From positions 333,473,215 through 333,537,214 of the forward strand of contig JAUPFV010000002.1 of the NCBI GenBank assembly GCA_036936605.1: a stretch of 64,000 nucleotides of DNA, given 5' to 3'. Each line of letters opens with the position of its first letter. The stretch's first letter is position 1. The notes under the pieces are model-generated. The model did not search any database and was not told the origin of the DNA. It saw nothing but the letters and a program-made list of their open reading frames with translations. Made by a program: the position numbers and the translations under genes. Origin of the DNA: Limnanthes douglasii subsp. nivea. Its lineage: Eukaryota; Streptophyta; Magnoliopsida; Brassicales; Limnanthaceae. Positions 23,360 to 34,500 of this stretch are shown in pieces.

Positions 23360-23577
23360 ATCAGGGGTATTTTTGGAAGGAATAAAGAGCTGATCGTATG
23401 TACAACAGACTTGGCTACAATTGGTTGACACTTGTCAGCTCCCTGTCATTTTTCACGTGCCAGTGGAAAAAAATGCAACGATTGGAAACATCAATGACTC
23501 GTTTTGGGGACGAAGGAAGGTTAGTGGCACGAATGCAACATGTGTCAAACACTAGTGACTTGACATGGTTTTTAGCC
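23360..23577 (-). repeat. Right terminal inverted repeat of the MULE-like element
   Basis: Reverse complement of the left repeat. It contains an unbroken 60-codon plus-strand frame by chance. The outer end abuts the 3' LTR of copia element D. Confidence 0.8.
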
Positions 23578-23582
23578 TAATA

Positions 23583-23932
23583 ACGGAGATTGAAATGTTT
23601 TTTTGTTTTTTTCAATATTTAAATCACGTCTTTTTTAGCCACGTGTATGTGTATTGATTGGATTCATTTTTTAGTTATATTTGGACTATTGTTTGTACAT
23701 GCAAGAGTTGGAATTAACCAATACTAGAGTCCAAACCGAAGGTTTGATCTCGGTTTATTTTGAGAATTAGCTAACCTTTAGAGATGTAGGTTAGTCATGT
23801 ACTTCGAACACAAACTCTCTTCCACCTTAGGTATTACCAGCTCTTCGTTTTTTCAACATACTCAATCTCTTTTCTTCTTCACATTCTAAAACCTTAGTTT
23901 CATTATTTTTCTTTTCTAATTTAGTCACTTCC
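23583..23932 (-). repeat. 3' LTR of copia element D
   Basis: Aligns with 37878-38345 in blocks: CACGTGTATGTGTATTG with CGCGTGTATGTGTGTGTG, GTTAGTCATGTACTTCGAACACA, and CATTCTAAAACCTTAGTTTCAT. Its left edge abuts the MULE-like element, so the LTR may be shortened there. Confidence 0.7.
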
Positions 23933-24867
23933 TTTTCAAACTGAACGGAGAGATTCAGAGTCCAAGTTTGCTTCTAAAAAATATGAATCAAGCTTGAAAT
24001 AGTAATTTAGTGAAGGAGTTACCTACTTGTTCATGACACAAGATGAGACACACCTCTAGAGCATGTCTTACATTTATTTCAATGTGCTTTGTTCGCGCAA
24101 GGAGACTAGATTTGAATCCAATGAAACAATGCCCATGTTGTCACACTATGAAATTGGAGGACGAGCTAAAGAAATTAGAGTTTACGAAGGACTGACTGGA
24201 GCAAGATGATCTCAGAGCACATATTGGCTAATGTTATGTACTTTGACTCAGTACTAAAGCGAGCAACAACTTGTTCCTTATTAGAGTAACAAGAAATTAT
24301 GGAAGCATAAAAAATGTAGTATCCACCAACAGACCGTTGGTCATTAATGAATTGGCCCAGTCTATATCAGAAAAACTAGCGAGAGAAGACAATTTCAGAT
24401 GGATTCCAAGGCTCATTGTTCTAGATAAGTAACGTAGTATTCACTTAACACTTTGTAGATGTGTGTTAGTAGCTGATTTTAAGAACTGCGAAAGCTTGTT
24501 GACATCAATGACTATATCAAGCCTTGTATTTAACAAGTAAAATAGTAACCTTAACAAACTACGATATATTGTAGGATTACGAAGAAATCACCATCATGAA
24601 GAGATAAGGATTTACCAACATCCTTTGGAATATTACAAGGTTTCGAGCTTCTCATTCTAGTAGACTCAAGTAAGTTATCAATATATTTCCTATGAGTAAT
24701 ATAAAGTCTTCTTTTGTCTCTAGGAACCTCCATTCCTAATAACAAATGGAGGTTGTCAATGTCTTTTAGGGATAAAATATCATTTAGCCTAATGGTAAAC
24801 CTTTTAGATCATTTGACCTGTTACCTATGACAATAATATCATCCATATAGATTAGAATGATTAGAGT
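23933..24867 (-). pseudogene. Copia D: 3' half of reverse transcriptase and RNase H
   Basis: Starting at 24867 on the minus strand: TLIILIYMDDIIVIGN, with the catalytic YMDD box at about 24850. The open frame 24745-24551 follows (MLLGMEVPRDKRRLYITHRKYI, SSKPCNIPKDVGK). Remnants of the RNase H region run to about 24000. The domain begins abruptly at the LTR of element G, and its 5' half is found on the other side of G at 34501-35100. The gene was therefore split by G. Confidence 0.82.
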
Positions 24868-25254
24868 TGATGTGGTGTTTTGTGTTTAGTGTGAAGAGTA
24901 AAGTGTTTAAAGGGTGTTTTGGGTATTTTGTAGTGTTTTGTGTTTAGTGTGAAGAGTAGAGAGACAATTAAGCTGCTTACTAGTAATAAATTCTCATTAC
25001 CCTCATTAATGAAAGTAGTTGGGGTATTTATACTTAATTACTAACCCGTAGGCTTATTAGGTTAGCTCGTGAAACCAGGTCGAGTTTAAGGACTCATTGG
25101 TAATATAGTTTTAAGTTGATAATCAACTAGTTTAGTTAATAATTAATACAATTATCATATTCAGAATTTCAGTGTGGTGGTTTAGTCTGAATTGCCCTTC
25201 GGATTTAATCATGGCACAGTGACTCTACAGTGACTCAAATATCCGAACTCATCA
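24868..25254 (-). repeat. 3' LTR of element G
   Basis: 387 bp, aligned with 34122-34500. It is slightly longer because a ~35-bp piece (TTTTGTGTTTAGTGTGAAGA) is duplicated at about 24874-24955. The predicted LTR TATA box is AAGTATAAATACCCC on the minus strand, at about 25030. The polypurine tract AACTAAAGGGGTTAC lies just inside at about 25255-25270. Confidence 0.88.
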
Positions 25255-25547
25255 GTAACCCCTTTAGTTCTTGCAAAGGGTCTTTGGAAGAGCTAAAACT
25301 CGAAAAAACCAATATCAACTTTTTCTGAAATGTTTGTATAATTCGAACTGCAAAAGTTTTTCTTTAAGAGTGACCCTATTCGTATTTTTTCAGAACTGAT
25401 TTCTCATCTCAAAATTCTAAGAGTTTTTCTTAAACCGTGGGACACGTTATATATAAACTTTTCAACTGTTTTATTCTCTTCAAAACTCACAAATATTTTT
25501 AGAGAGAGAGAGCTCAGTTTATTTTCAACCTTGTTTTTTAGTCATAT
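25255..25547 (+). promoter_or_regulatory. Promoter and leader of the G antisense ORF
   Basis: On the plus strand, GACACGT (25441-25447, half of the G-box that is intact in A and C) runs straight into TATATATAAA (25448-25457). A GA-rich leader (AGAGAGAGAGAG, about 25500) and the ATG at 25548 follow. Compared with copy A, about 150 bp between G-box and TATA are missing. Confidence 0.5.
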
Positions 25548-28425
25548 ATGTTCACAGCCATAAACGCCTTAGTAAAAGGAGGTTGGTTGAACTTGTCTGA
25601 ATTAGAGAGAGCATAGAAAGTAGCAAGAGACAAACGCATTGCAGCTGGTCTTCCTGCTATACCAAGTGAAAAAAGCAATCAGCCACAACTGAATATTGAT
25701 CAGGGGTCATCTTTTTCAAAAAACCCCAAGTTTAAGAAACTTCCATTTGTAGCATATCTTTCACCTCTTCCATATGGGTTCTCAGTCCAGGAGTCCCAAA
25801 ATCCATTGCCCAAGGAGAAAGTTGTTTCCAGTGTAAGAAAACCCTCACCTTTCATTGCGATGAGATCAGACACAGAAAATTCTCCAGACAAATTAACTCC
25901 TCGCCGGGTTACACGTTAGTCTAAACCAAAATCTACCCCCACATCTTTAAAGCCCTCCAGTTCGGAGGCAATAAAGTTTGTACCATATGCTAAAACATCC
26001 GAGCAACAACCCAAAACAGAAACCAGATTATCCAAGTTGTCATCTGCACAACCTTCTGAAAACGGTTTGCAAAGCCACCTGAACAACCATCCTCAAAGGC
26101 ATCAGAACAGCCTTCTTCAAAACTATCCGAATAACCTTCCACAGTGATAGAAGAAAATATGAAAGATAGCATAGAAGAAGCCTCTTTTGAGGTTGAGGCG
26201 TCCGGTCAAACATGAGATACAACTTCAGTCCAGAAAGGCAAAACCAAAGTGGGTATGTCTCATCCAGATGCGCTTCTGAATAGCTTAGAGGGAAAAGTAA
26301 GTCCCTGTTTCAAGAAGGTCAGCGTAAAATACTTGCTGGCCCTCCAAAAAATTAACTGTGTGTATACCCATACAACTGAGCTAGGTCGGATCTGAACTAA
26401 GTGGGGGATCCCAGGGTCAGTAAAAGTGAGGATCCCAAACACTCCAGAGACCCGAATGGACTGTAAACTAAATGAGGTGGTGGTCTACACCGAAATGTTG
26501 AATTGGGGACTTCGGTTCCCTTTGGATCCGGAGATAGTCAGATACTTCCATCTGATTAAACTGTGCCCCAGCCAACTGAGCCCCAATGCTTGGTATACCC
26601 TTCTGGCCTGCATCATGGTGTCCAGACTGTCCAAGATTCCACTACCGATGGAATAGTTTGCTGCTGTGGAAAACTTGTGTAAAAACCATCAGAACTCCTT
26701 CTACCATTACAACATGAGGAATGAGTATAAGGTAGTGGATGATCTCTTGGAGTCCGAAAAAACCTGGAGGACGCAGTTCCTCTTTATTAGTGGGACTTGG
26801 GATAATGACATGAAGATCAAGGCTGATTCAGTCGCTAGAAGAGCACTGGTGAGTTTATTTCTTCCTTTATCTTTCAAATATTAAAATTTTAATTTGAGTT
26901 AACTCATATTATTTTTCAGTACTTCCGAAGGAGTTCTCAGATTACTTGGAAGCGGGTCTGAACACTTGTGCCAAGCTAAACGCTTGGGCTTCGGAGAATT
27001 GGGGCAATGCTTTTCATAATTGCTTCAAATCGGGTAACTTCGTGAGGTCTCACTTGTGGAACACCACAAGTAGAAATGATCTCACCTGAGAAGAGTTGAT
27101 TACCCCTCCCCCCGCAGATGTGATCCTAAAAAGGACAGAGGCCAAGGATGCCAAGTGATACATGCCTTCTAGGGCCAAAACCCCTATTGATGAAGAACAG
27201 GAAGAAGAAAGCCACAACAGATCCAGCCCAAACGACAACTGAGGGGACCGGTTCGGAGAACCAGTGAGGTATTAATGATGTTTTCCTGAAAGCGGTAGAA
27301 GTGATTGTGAAGGAAGCTGGTGGGTCAAAAAACCCATCGAAGCCTCCGAAGAAGGACAAAAAGCGCAAGGTCAGTACTGATGAGAAAACTACCAAGAAAA
27401 AGAAAGTCACTATGGCAGCAGAGATAATCTTTCTCCCTCTGGAATTCCTCCCCTCAGATCCTACCGATCCTACTTTACAAGAGGAAATTCCAACTGACCT
27501 TCATTCCGAACAGGTGGTTGGTGATGATAACGGTGAGGTAGACCTTAAGGCCTTCCAAGACATTAATATTTATTTCAATGATCAAGAGAAAGATGACTTC
27601 GCGGGGACCTACCTTCCTTCTAGTTCTTCAAATGCGGTGACTCATAATGGGAAAACCTATGCCCTATCCGGAGAGCAAGACACTTTGAGCCATACCCTCC
27701 TAGGCTATATCCGACCAGTGCTTGATCTGGAGAGACTGGTAAGGACTCAAACAAGTACCATTAATTCTTTAACCACGGACAAGGAATTTTTTTCAAATGA
27801 TCTTCTCAGTGCTCAACAAAGCATAAAGTTATTGAAGAAGAAGAAAGAAGAGCTAGTTGACCAACTACTCAAGTCAAAAGCGGCCAACAAGGAGCTCCAA
27901 ACCAAATACTCTAACTTGGAGACTTCTTCTTCAATAGACACCATAGCTTTGAAAGAGCAATTAAAAACTAAATATGGTACTATTCAGACTTTATCCGATG
28001 ACAAGGCTAAGTTGGAGAGTACTATGGAAGATAAAATCAAAGAGAAAGAGGCCCTGGAACGTCAACAAACTCAAGCCATAGCTGCAGGCATATACAAGTA
28101 TGCTAATGGAATAGTGGACTCTCTGGAGAAAATAGATGATGAGATCAAATCCAATTTGGTCCCACTATCCTATGAGACGTTTCTTAAAAGGACCCTTGGT
28201 CCTTTATGGAAATATGTGGAGTATGAAGATCTCCATTTCCATACAATGGATAATGGGGATAAGCAAAACTACTCTAGTGGGATAGACTCTGATGATGATA
28301 AAGAAATGGGTGAGAGTTCAAGTGCTGAACTCAAAAGTCCCAAAAAAGATGAACGTGAAGAAAATCTAAAAGGAACAAGCCCTAATGTTTCATTATGTAC
28401 TTTCTTTTTTGTTTTGAAACACTAA
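25548..28425 (+). pseudogene. Antisense ORF of element G: Transposase_28-like domain plus coiled coil, with intron
   Basis: Lies between pol and the 3' LTR on the strand opposite gag-pol. The start ATG at 25548 gives MFTAINALVKGGWLNLS, then a stop after about 23 codons (TAG at 25614), so the copy is broken. The next part is Ser/Pro-rich. The conserved domain at 26426-26850 reads GLRFPLDPEIVRYFHLIKL and PSQLSPNAWYTLLACIMVS, the signature of the 'putative gypsy type transposon' family. An intron is likely at 26853-26919. A 374-codon open frame at 27301-28425 holds a lysine-rich segment (PPKKDKKRKVS), a long coiled coil (about residues 140-270 of that frame) and an acidic tail (SSGIDSDDDKEMGESSS). 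Role unknown. Related extra ORFs are known from Tat-lineage retrotransposons. Confidence 0.75.
26853..26919 (+). other. Probable intron of the G antisense ORF
   Basis: A frame break is bridged by a T-rich segment ending ATTTTTCAG at 26919, with a TTAACTC branch-like site near 26900. The donor is either GTGAGT at 26849 (consensus-like) or GTTTAT at 26853. The second keeps the reading frame into LPKEFSDYLEAG and is the only one shared with copy A. Length 67-71 nt. Confidence 0.6.
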
Positions 28426-28742
28426 AGTCCTTGGATGGCCAATGTATTTTTTTTAAAGTCGTTCGGTTTGAGTCCGATAAGATTTTCATTATCACATTTC
28501 TCTCTTATTTAATATTTTGTTTAAATCTTCTATGATTCATGTTTAAATAGCCTCTGATATTTCAGAAGTGTTGAACAAAAGTATCTAACAACTCTGATCA
28601 CATATGTTTAATAGTTGTGATCAAGTGTTAAGCATATCTGATCAATTCAAGAAAACTTGAGAGCCGGGGTGTTGAATAAGCATTTAATCATCCGAATTGA
28701 AACAAAATTACACCAGACTTTTGAAGAAGGCATCATATGTTA
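28426..28742. other. Convergent 3' region between the antisense ORF and pol of G
   Basis: Both the antisense ORF (plus) and pol (minus) end toward this segment, so it holds the two 3' untranslated ends. The block is repeated in copies A (1-180) and B (51600-52310). No gene is seen. Confidence 0.6.
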
Positions 28743-29460
28743 TTAAAAAAACCCGGAAACCTCATTAAAACTTCCTTGTGCCACCAGGCTAGGAAGAAGA
28801 GCCTCTATAGGAGTAATTGGTTTCATCCCATATATCAAAGCAAAAAGAGATTCTTGCGTGGCAGCCCGAGGAGTAGTTCGATAGGCACATAATACTTCTT
28901 GTAAATAACTTGGACATTTTCCTGCAGCTCCTTCCAAATTCTTCTTTAATCCAGACAAGATAATTCTATTTGTAACTTCAACCTGGCCATTCGCTTGAGG
29001 GTGGAAAGGAGAAGAAAAACAATTTTGAATCCCTCTAGAGGTACAAAAGGCTTCCATGTATTTATTATCGAATTGTGGCCCATTGTATGTAGTAATATTC
29101 TGGGAAATCCCAAACCTACAACATATGTTGGATAAGATAAATTTAATAACTTCCTTTGAAGTGGTTCCAGCCAAAGGAGCTACCTCTATCCACTTAGAGA
29201 GATAGTCGATAGCAACTATAGTTGTCCTGCATCCACCGGATGCCATAAGAAGAGGCCCCACCAGATCCATACCCCATCTGGTAAAAGGTACTGGCTCAGA
29301 TATGGACTCCATAGATACTGCTGGCACATGAATTTTTTTTCTCATATTTCTGATAAGGATCAAATTTTTCACCATTTCTTTAGCATCTGCCATTATAGTT
29401 GGTCAGTAGTATCCTGCCAACAAGACTCTCCGGGTTAAAGCCCTATAGCGATAGTGTCAT
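28743..29460 (-). pseudogene. Element G: integrase
   Basis: The open minus-strand frame 29393-28743 reads FTRWGMDLVGPLLMASGGCR, IVAIDYLSKWIEVAPLAGTT, CCRFGISQNITTYNGPQFDN, FSSPFHPQANGQVEVTNR and AYRTTPRAATQESLFALIYG. These carry the D, D and E residues of a Ty3/gypsy integrase core, except that the second motif is TYNGPQFD where TDNGPQFD is expected: a catalytic Asp to Asn-like loss. The zinc-binding N-terminus is only partly readable upstream. The chromodomain-like C-terminal tail seen in B at 51759 is absent. Confidence 0.9.
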
Positions 29461-30783
29461 GAACCTTCCCCATCACGTAGTTCGGATAACACAGCATGGG
29501 ATTCTTCAAACCCTAAAAAACATAGAAGAAGCCTGCTAAAAGACTTTTTGTAGAGAATTTCTCTTAGTATTAAGAAACCACGAGCCTTATACTTAGCTTT
29601 TTTTGCCATAACTTTATCCGGAGGTAATATCCCATCTGATATGTATTGGAGAAGAGCATATCTCAAATCTTTAGGTTGAATAACAAGTATATGCATATTC
29701 TCTTCATCCTCTTTCTTCTGACCTGTCCGTACAGATGGACATTCTTGTACAAGAATCCATGGATAGAATTCATAATAGGTTATAGTGGCCAAGGAATCTG
29801 CCAAAGTGTTTTTAGATCTAGGAATATGCTCATAACAAATATATTTAAAGTTTGCTGCCACTTCTTTTAGTATGTGCAAGGATTTAATCAAGTATTTCTT
29901 CTTTGCTTCAGACTACTCTTGAGCATGGTGGATGAGTAATTGAGAATCACTCATTAATTGAACTCTTTTAGCCCCACATAGGAGAGCTAGTTTAATACCA
30001 GCTATGACTGCTTCATATTCAGAATCATTGTTAGAAGCTCTGAACCCAAAGCATAATCTTGGTACATTCTATCACCATATGGAGAGGTTAGGAAAATTCC
30101 AGCTCCACAGCCCATAGTACTTGATCAACCATCAGATCAAATTACCCACTTATGTTTTGGATAGTTTCTCGATTCATGTTCGGAAGATCTATCAGCATGG
30201 AACTCCACCAAGAAGTCAGCCACTGATTGGGCTTTAGTTGCACTTCGAGGGGAAAATTCAATATCGTAATCGCCCAATTCTACTGACCATTTGGTCATTC
30301 TACTTGATATGTCAGCTTTTTGAAGAACATTTTTCGAAGAGAAAGATGTTCGGACAACGATATAGTGAGTTTAGAACTAGGGTTTCATTTTTCTTGCTGC
30401 AATTACCAAGGCCAACGTCAATTTTTCCAATTTTAAGTATCTTTTTCACCATCTAACAGACTCTTACTGATGTAGTACATCTGACGAGGGTAATTGTCGA
30501 CCTCCCTTACTAGCACAACGCTTATTGCATGTTCTAACATAGCTAGATACGTATAGAGCTTTTCTCTCCAAACAAGTTTAAAGAGAGTCTTAGGTGAAGA
30601 TAAATGCTTCTTGATTTCAATAGAAGCCTGATCACCTTGTGGAGACCAATTAAAGTCTTTGGCATTCCTCAGCACTTGGAAGAATGGAGCACACTTGTCT
30701 GATGATCTTGAGATAAACCTATTCAATGCAGTCAACCTTCCTATGAGCCTTTGAACTTCTTTAATATTCAGAGGAGGGTCCAT
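29457..30783 (-). pseudogene. Element G: RNase H region
   Basis: Frame 30783-30433 reads RLIGRLTALNRFISRSSDKC, FFQVLRNAKDFNW and LAMLEHAISVVLVREVD, the RT-proximal RNase H of Ty3/gypsy. Frame 29891-29457 reads YICYEHIPRSKNTLADSLAT, then the linker to integrase (LSELRDGEG). A second RNase H-like domain (DGGS...ASNNEAEYEA in relatives) is decayed at about 30230-29900. Two RNase H-type domains are a hallmark of the Tat lineage. Confidence 0.82.
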
Positions 30784-30785
30784 TG

Positions 30786-31500
30786 CTAGTAAAACATTGA
30801 GCTGATCCAGATCAGGCTGGATTCCCTTTTTTCCCTAATTATGTAGCCCAAGAATTTTCCAGATCGGACCCCAAATACACACTTTTTAGGATTCAACTTT
30901 AAATTCACAGCTTCTAAATTGAAAAGTCTCTCTTGAAGGTCAGATACATGTGAATCTTCCTTCAAGCTTTTAACCATCATATCATCTATGTAGACTTCCA
31001 TGTTTTTGCCAATCTGACTAGCAAAAGCTTTATTTACCAGCCTATGATTAGTAGCCCCTATTTTTTTTAACCCGAAAGGCATTACCTTGTAACAATGAAG
31101 ACCTATGTCTGTGATGAAAGTAGTGTGATCTTGATCCTTCAGATCTACTTGTATCTGGTTGTACCATGAGAAGGCCTCCATAAAGGACAACAACTTGTTT
31201 CCAGATGTAGAATCCACTAACTGATCTATCCGAGGGACATGATAAAGATCCTTAGGGCATGTCCTATTGAGGTCAGTGAAATCAATACACATACGCTACT
31301 GACCATTCTTTTTCTTGACTAACACACGGTTGGCAGTCCACAAAGGGTACTAAGATTCCTTAATGTGACCCATTTTGGTTAACCGGTCAACTTCTTGAAC
31401 AATCACATCTGCTTTTTCCTTGAAAAAATCTCTCATCTTTTGTACAGCTGGCACAATATCACTCCAGATTGACAAATTATGTGAAATAACATCCACTTGT
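30786..31500 (-). pseudogene. Element G: reverse transcriptase
   Basis: Frame 31292-30786 reads MCIDFTDLNRTCPKDLYHVP, IDQLVDSTSGNKLLSFMEAFSWY, CYKVMPFGLKKIGAT and the catalytic VYIDDMMVKS. Upstream (31500-31293) the QYPLWTANRVLVKKK-like block is readable with a stop. Ordered motifs of a Ty3/gypsy RT. Confidence 0.92.
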
Positions 31501-31599
31501 ACTCCGCTAACATCACTGTTTCACCATGAAAATACATGTTGATTATTCATTAAAAAGGACAACAACCGGCGTTTCAACTCTGGTTCCAGCTTAGAACCA

Positions 31600-32480
31600 A
31601 TTTTAACATTCTTACCCTTTGCGAAGGAATGAGTTTCAACATTTTCAACATGTATTATAACACTAAGAGCCTCCATGGGATCATCAATCTCACTTTCCTC
31701 AGCAGTAGGCTCCAGTAGCTGCTAATCCTGGTTAATTTTGATTGCTCTTAGAGTTTTAGGGGCAATAGTTGTTTCATATCACTACCTGGCTATCTTTTGA
31801 CTGCTCCGGACAACAACTACTTGCCCCTGAAACAACATATTTTAAGCATTGATGGACTGTAGAAGCCACAACATGCATTCTGGAGAGCCAAGACCTCCCA
31901 AAAATTGCATTATACGATGTTGGGAAATCTACCACAACAAACAGTACTCTTACCATCCTTAAAGGGCCCATTGCCCAACAATACTTCCTCTTGAAACTCC
32001 CCGATCACATATGCCGAAAATTCCGTGAAGCCTATAATGGTTCTGTTCGAATGTTGGATGACCGTTGGATTTCTCATTTGCTTGTAGGAGCTTAAAAACA
32101 GGATGTTCGCCGAACTTCCAGTATCAATCAGAATCCAACGTATATTTTCCCCCCTATCGAAGCCCCTATGACCACCGCATCCTCATGAGGTCCTACGATA
32201 TCCCTCAAGCCATCCTCATAAAATGATATGAATGGGAATGAGGATTGACATTGATGGTAAGACATTCCATCATCTAACCGGGTGGCCAAATTGTGGAGAT
32301 GCCTCTTCTTTGATGAAGTGGAATGTGCAGTCACTGTATCTCCTCCAAAAATGGTTAATGATTTGAAGAAGCTGATCAGTCCGGAAACTGTCTTAGTTTT
32401 TTTTGTTATTACTCCCGCCTAATTTCGATCTGGATCAGGATCCAGATACTCAGAGTCTACATCAAATATTTCAACAATCA
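31600..32480 (-). pseudogene. Element G: aspartic protease
   Basis: The minus strand reads WILIDTGSSANILF near 32140-32110 and RTIIGFTEF. In the frame 31971-31774 it reads VRVLFVVVDFPTSYNAIFGR and SWLSRMHVVASTVHQCLKY, matching the protease in B and C. The frame is broken between the active site and the C-terminal half. Confidence 0.85.
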
Positions 32481-34050
32481 CCATTGCACCTTCTTGTGCA
32501 GATGTCCCAGGATTGTTCGAAAGACCTATTCGGTGAGCATTGGCTTGGGAATTATCTCGTCTGTTCCCATTTCATTTTTTAACATAGGCTCCCAACTTTC
32601 CCCTCTCAATAAGTATCTGGATTTCTTGTTTCAACGCAATAAAATCCTGAGTATCATGGCCTATATCATTATGATATTGGAAAAACATGTGTTCCGGTTC
32701 TCTCTGGGGGACTGCAAGGCTGCCGTTTTTCGAAAGTACACTTCATTCTTGGTCTTATCATAGATTGTGGCCATGTTTTCCCCCAACTCAGCAAACCACT
32801 TAGGCTAGACCCAAGGCCCCTCTTACTTCTGGTTTCTTGGCTCTGGGTGTGGTTGGATTGATTACGCCTTGACCAGTTAGACCTCTGTCCAGTCATTTTT
32901 CCCTATAACTAGATTGGTTATTGGCTAGATGAGTTGTTGTTGTGGTAGACCTCACTTGACGGTGTACCTTTTTTTCTTTGTTTCTTCCACGTTGATATAT
33001 TTTCCCATTTGGTTCAATAAATTACCCCCAGGTCATAGCCTTCTTCCGAGTCACAGAATCAACTAAATTCCCATGATTTAAACCTTACCTAAAGGAAGCA
33101 ATGGCAACTTGCTCAAAGCAATCTTCCAGCTCATTCTTCGTATTCACATAGCAACTTATGTAGTGCTTCAGGGACTCGTTTAGTTCCTGAGCACAACGGA
33201 TAATGGTGTCCCATTACCCTTCAGTTCCTTACTTCTAACAAATTCCCTCTAGAAGGCAACCCAGAATGTATCAAAGTTTCTTATACACCCCTGCGGGAGA
33301 CTGCTATACCATTTAAGGGACACTCCTCGTAAAATTTTGGAAGAAAGCCCTACACAAAAGCTTGTCATCGTCATCAAAGTTCATCATGAAGTTCTTGAAC
33401 AGTTCTAGATGGTTGTAGATATCCCGGCTTCCATCGTATTTCTCCATCTTGGAGCTATCAAACCTTTTAGGAAGATGTCCAGAGAGTATTTTAGCATATA
33501 ATGGCGATTGCCTCCAATTTCCTGCTGCGATTGAAAACGGTATCTTCATTAGGGGTTGCAAAAATACCCGGTTCGTACTGGCATGTAAAGGGATCAATCA
33601 GCAACCGATCAACATGCTTGTGAGCTGACCCTTACCATGGTGCCTCTTGAGCCTGCCATGCCTATTCCTCTTCCTTGAATATTTTTTATTTAACCTCATC
33701 TTTTGTTTAGATCTCCCTTCATCACTACTTGAAGATACTGTTTCTTCAAATTCTGCCTTATTTGATGAGCTGCTGGAGGACTCAGATGCTGAACTCTCAA
33801 CAAGCTTGGATCGGTGTGTCTTTTTTTAGCTGAGGTGAGTCTTCAAAGATTGCTCATTGTCTCCACGATTGTCATTATAGTGAAGTACTGACGCTCCAGA
33901 TTTCTCATTAATGCATTTTTATGCTTGTTTTATTGCTCTTAATGCCTCTATTTTAACCCTCAACTAGTCTCACTCCTCGATGGTATACCTATTGTTTTCC
34001 CTTGCACTTTCCACTCCTGAGGATGAAACATTCTGCTCATTCGGATCCAT
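32481..34050 (-). pseudogene. Element G: gag
   Basis: The start ATG is at 34050-34048 (MDPNEQNV, as in B). Frame 33597-33313 reads PFSIAAGNWRQSPLYAKILSGH, LELFKNFMMNFDDDDKLLCRAF, then KWYxSLPQGCIRNFDTFW, the core retrotransposon gag domain. A basic C-terminal part (32896-32669, GQRSNWSRRNQSNHTQSQ) precedes the knuckle-like HNDIGHDTQDF segment. Several stops are present. Confidence 0.85.
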
Positions 34051-34121
34051 CCGAACTGCTTTGCTTGTTGGTTTTGAATGTAAAATTCAGGTTCCGTCGC
34101 GCTCCAATATGGTCGCCAATT

Positions 34122-34500
34122 TGATGTGGTTTGTTTTTGCCTGAGGGTAATCTAGTAAAGTGTTTAAACGGTTTTTTTGGGTATTTTGTGTTTAGTGTGA
34201 AGAGTAGAGAGATAATTAAGCTGCCTACTAGTAATAAATTCTCACTACTCTCATTAATGAAAGTGGTTGGGTATTTATACTTAATTAATGACCCAGGACT
34301 TATTGGGTCGGGTCGTGAAACTGGGTTGAGTTTAAGGACCCATTGGTAATATAGTTTTAAGTTGATTAGCAACTAGCTTAGTCAATAATTAATACACTTG
34401 TCCTGTTCGGAATTTCAGTGTGGTGGTTTAGTCTGAATTGCCCTTCAGATTTAATCATGGCACAGTGACTCTCTAGTGATTCAAATATCTAAACTCATCA
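34122..34500 (-). repeat. 5' LTR of element G and primer site
   Basis: 379 bp. On the minus strand it runs from TGATGAGTTTAGATATTTG at 34500 to ACCACATCA at 34122. The primer-binding site follows after two bases (TGGCGACCATATTGG on the minus strand, about 34119-34105). Confidence 0.9.

Larger units (their letters stand above)
21840..23577. mobile_element. Non-autonomous long-TIR DNA element (MULE-like), 1.74 kb
   Basis: The ends are long inverted repeats of at least 230 bp. The left end begins GACTAAAAACC at 21840 and the right end finishes GGTTTTTAGCC at 23577. Shared inverted blocks include TGTTGCATTCGTGCCACTAA, AAAACGAGTxATTGxTGTTTC, GGAGCTGACAxGTGTCA and AAATACCCCTGA. Beyond these, the T-rich 22110-22250 and A-rich 23275-23365 flanks are also complementary. 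No transposase frame is inside. Long TIRs with a transcript-like interior suggest a Mutator-like or Pack-MULE element. No 9-bp target duplication was found by eye, so the superfamily is inferred. Confidence 0.75.
24868..34500 (-). mobile_element. Ty3/gypsy element G (Tat-like), complete, inserted in copia D
   Basis: A 9.6-kb minus-oriented element. 5' LTR 34122-34500, primer site, gag, protease, RT, RNase H, integrase, a plus-strand antisense ORF, then 3' LTR 24868-25254. The LTRs end TGATGAG...CACATCA in element orientation. The host copia RT frame resumes on both sides. No perfect 5-bp target duplication was seen (AGAGT on the left, AGTCA on the right). Confidence 0.9.

Noticed and set aside
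27050..27410. Minus-strand ORFs opposite the G antisense ORF
   Set aside because: Their composition mirrors the lysine-rich plus-strand frame; no motif, and the A copy does not conserve them.
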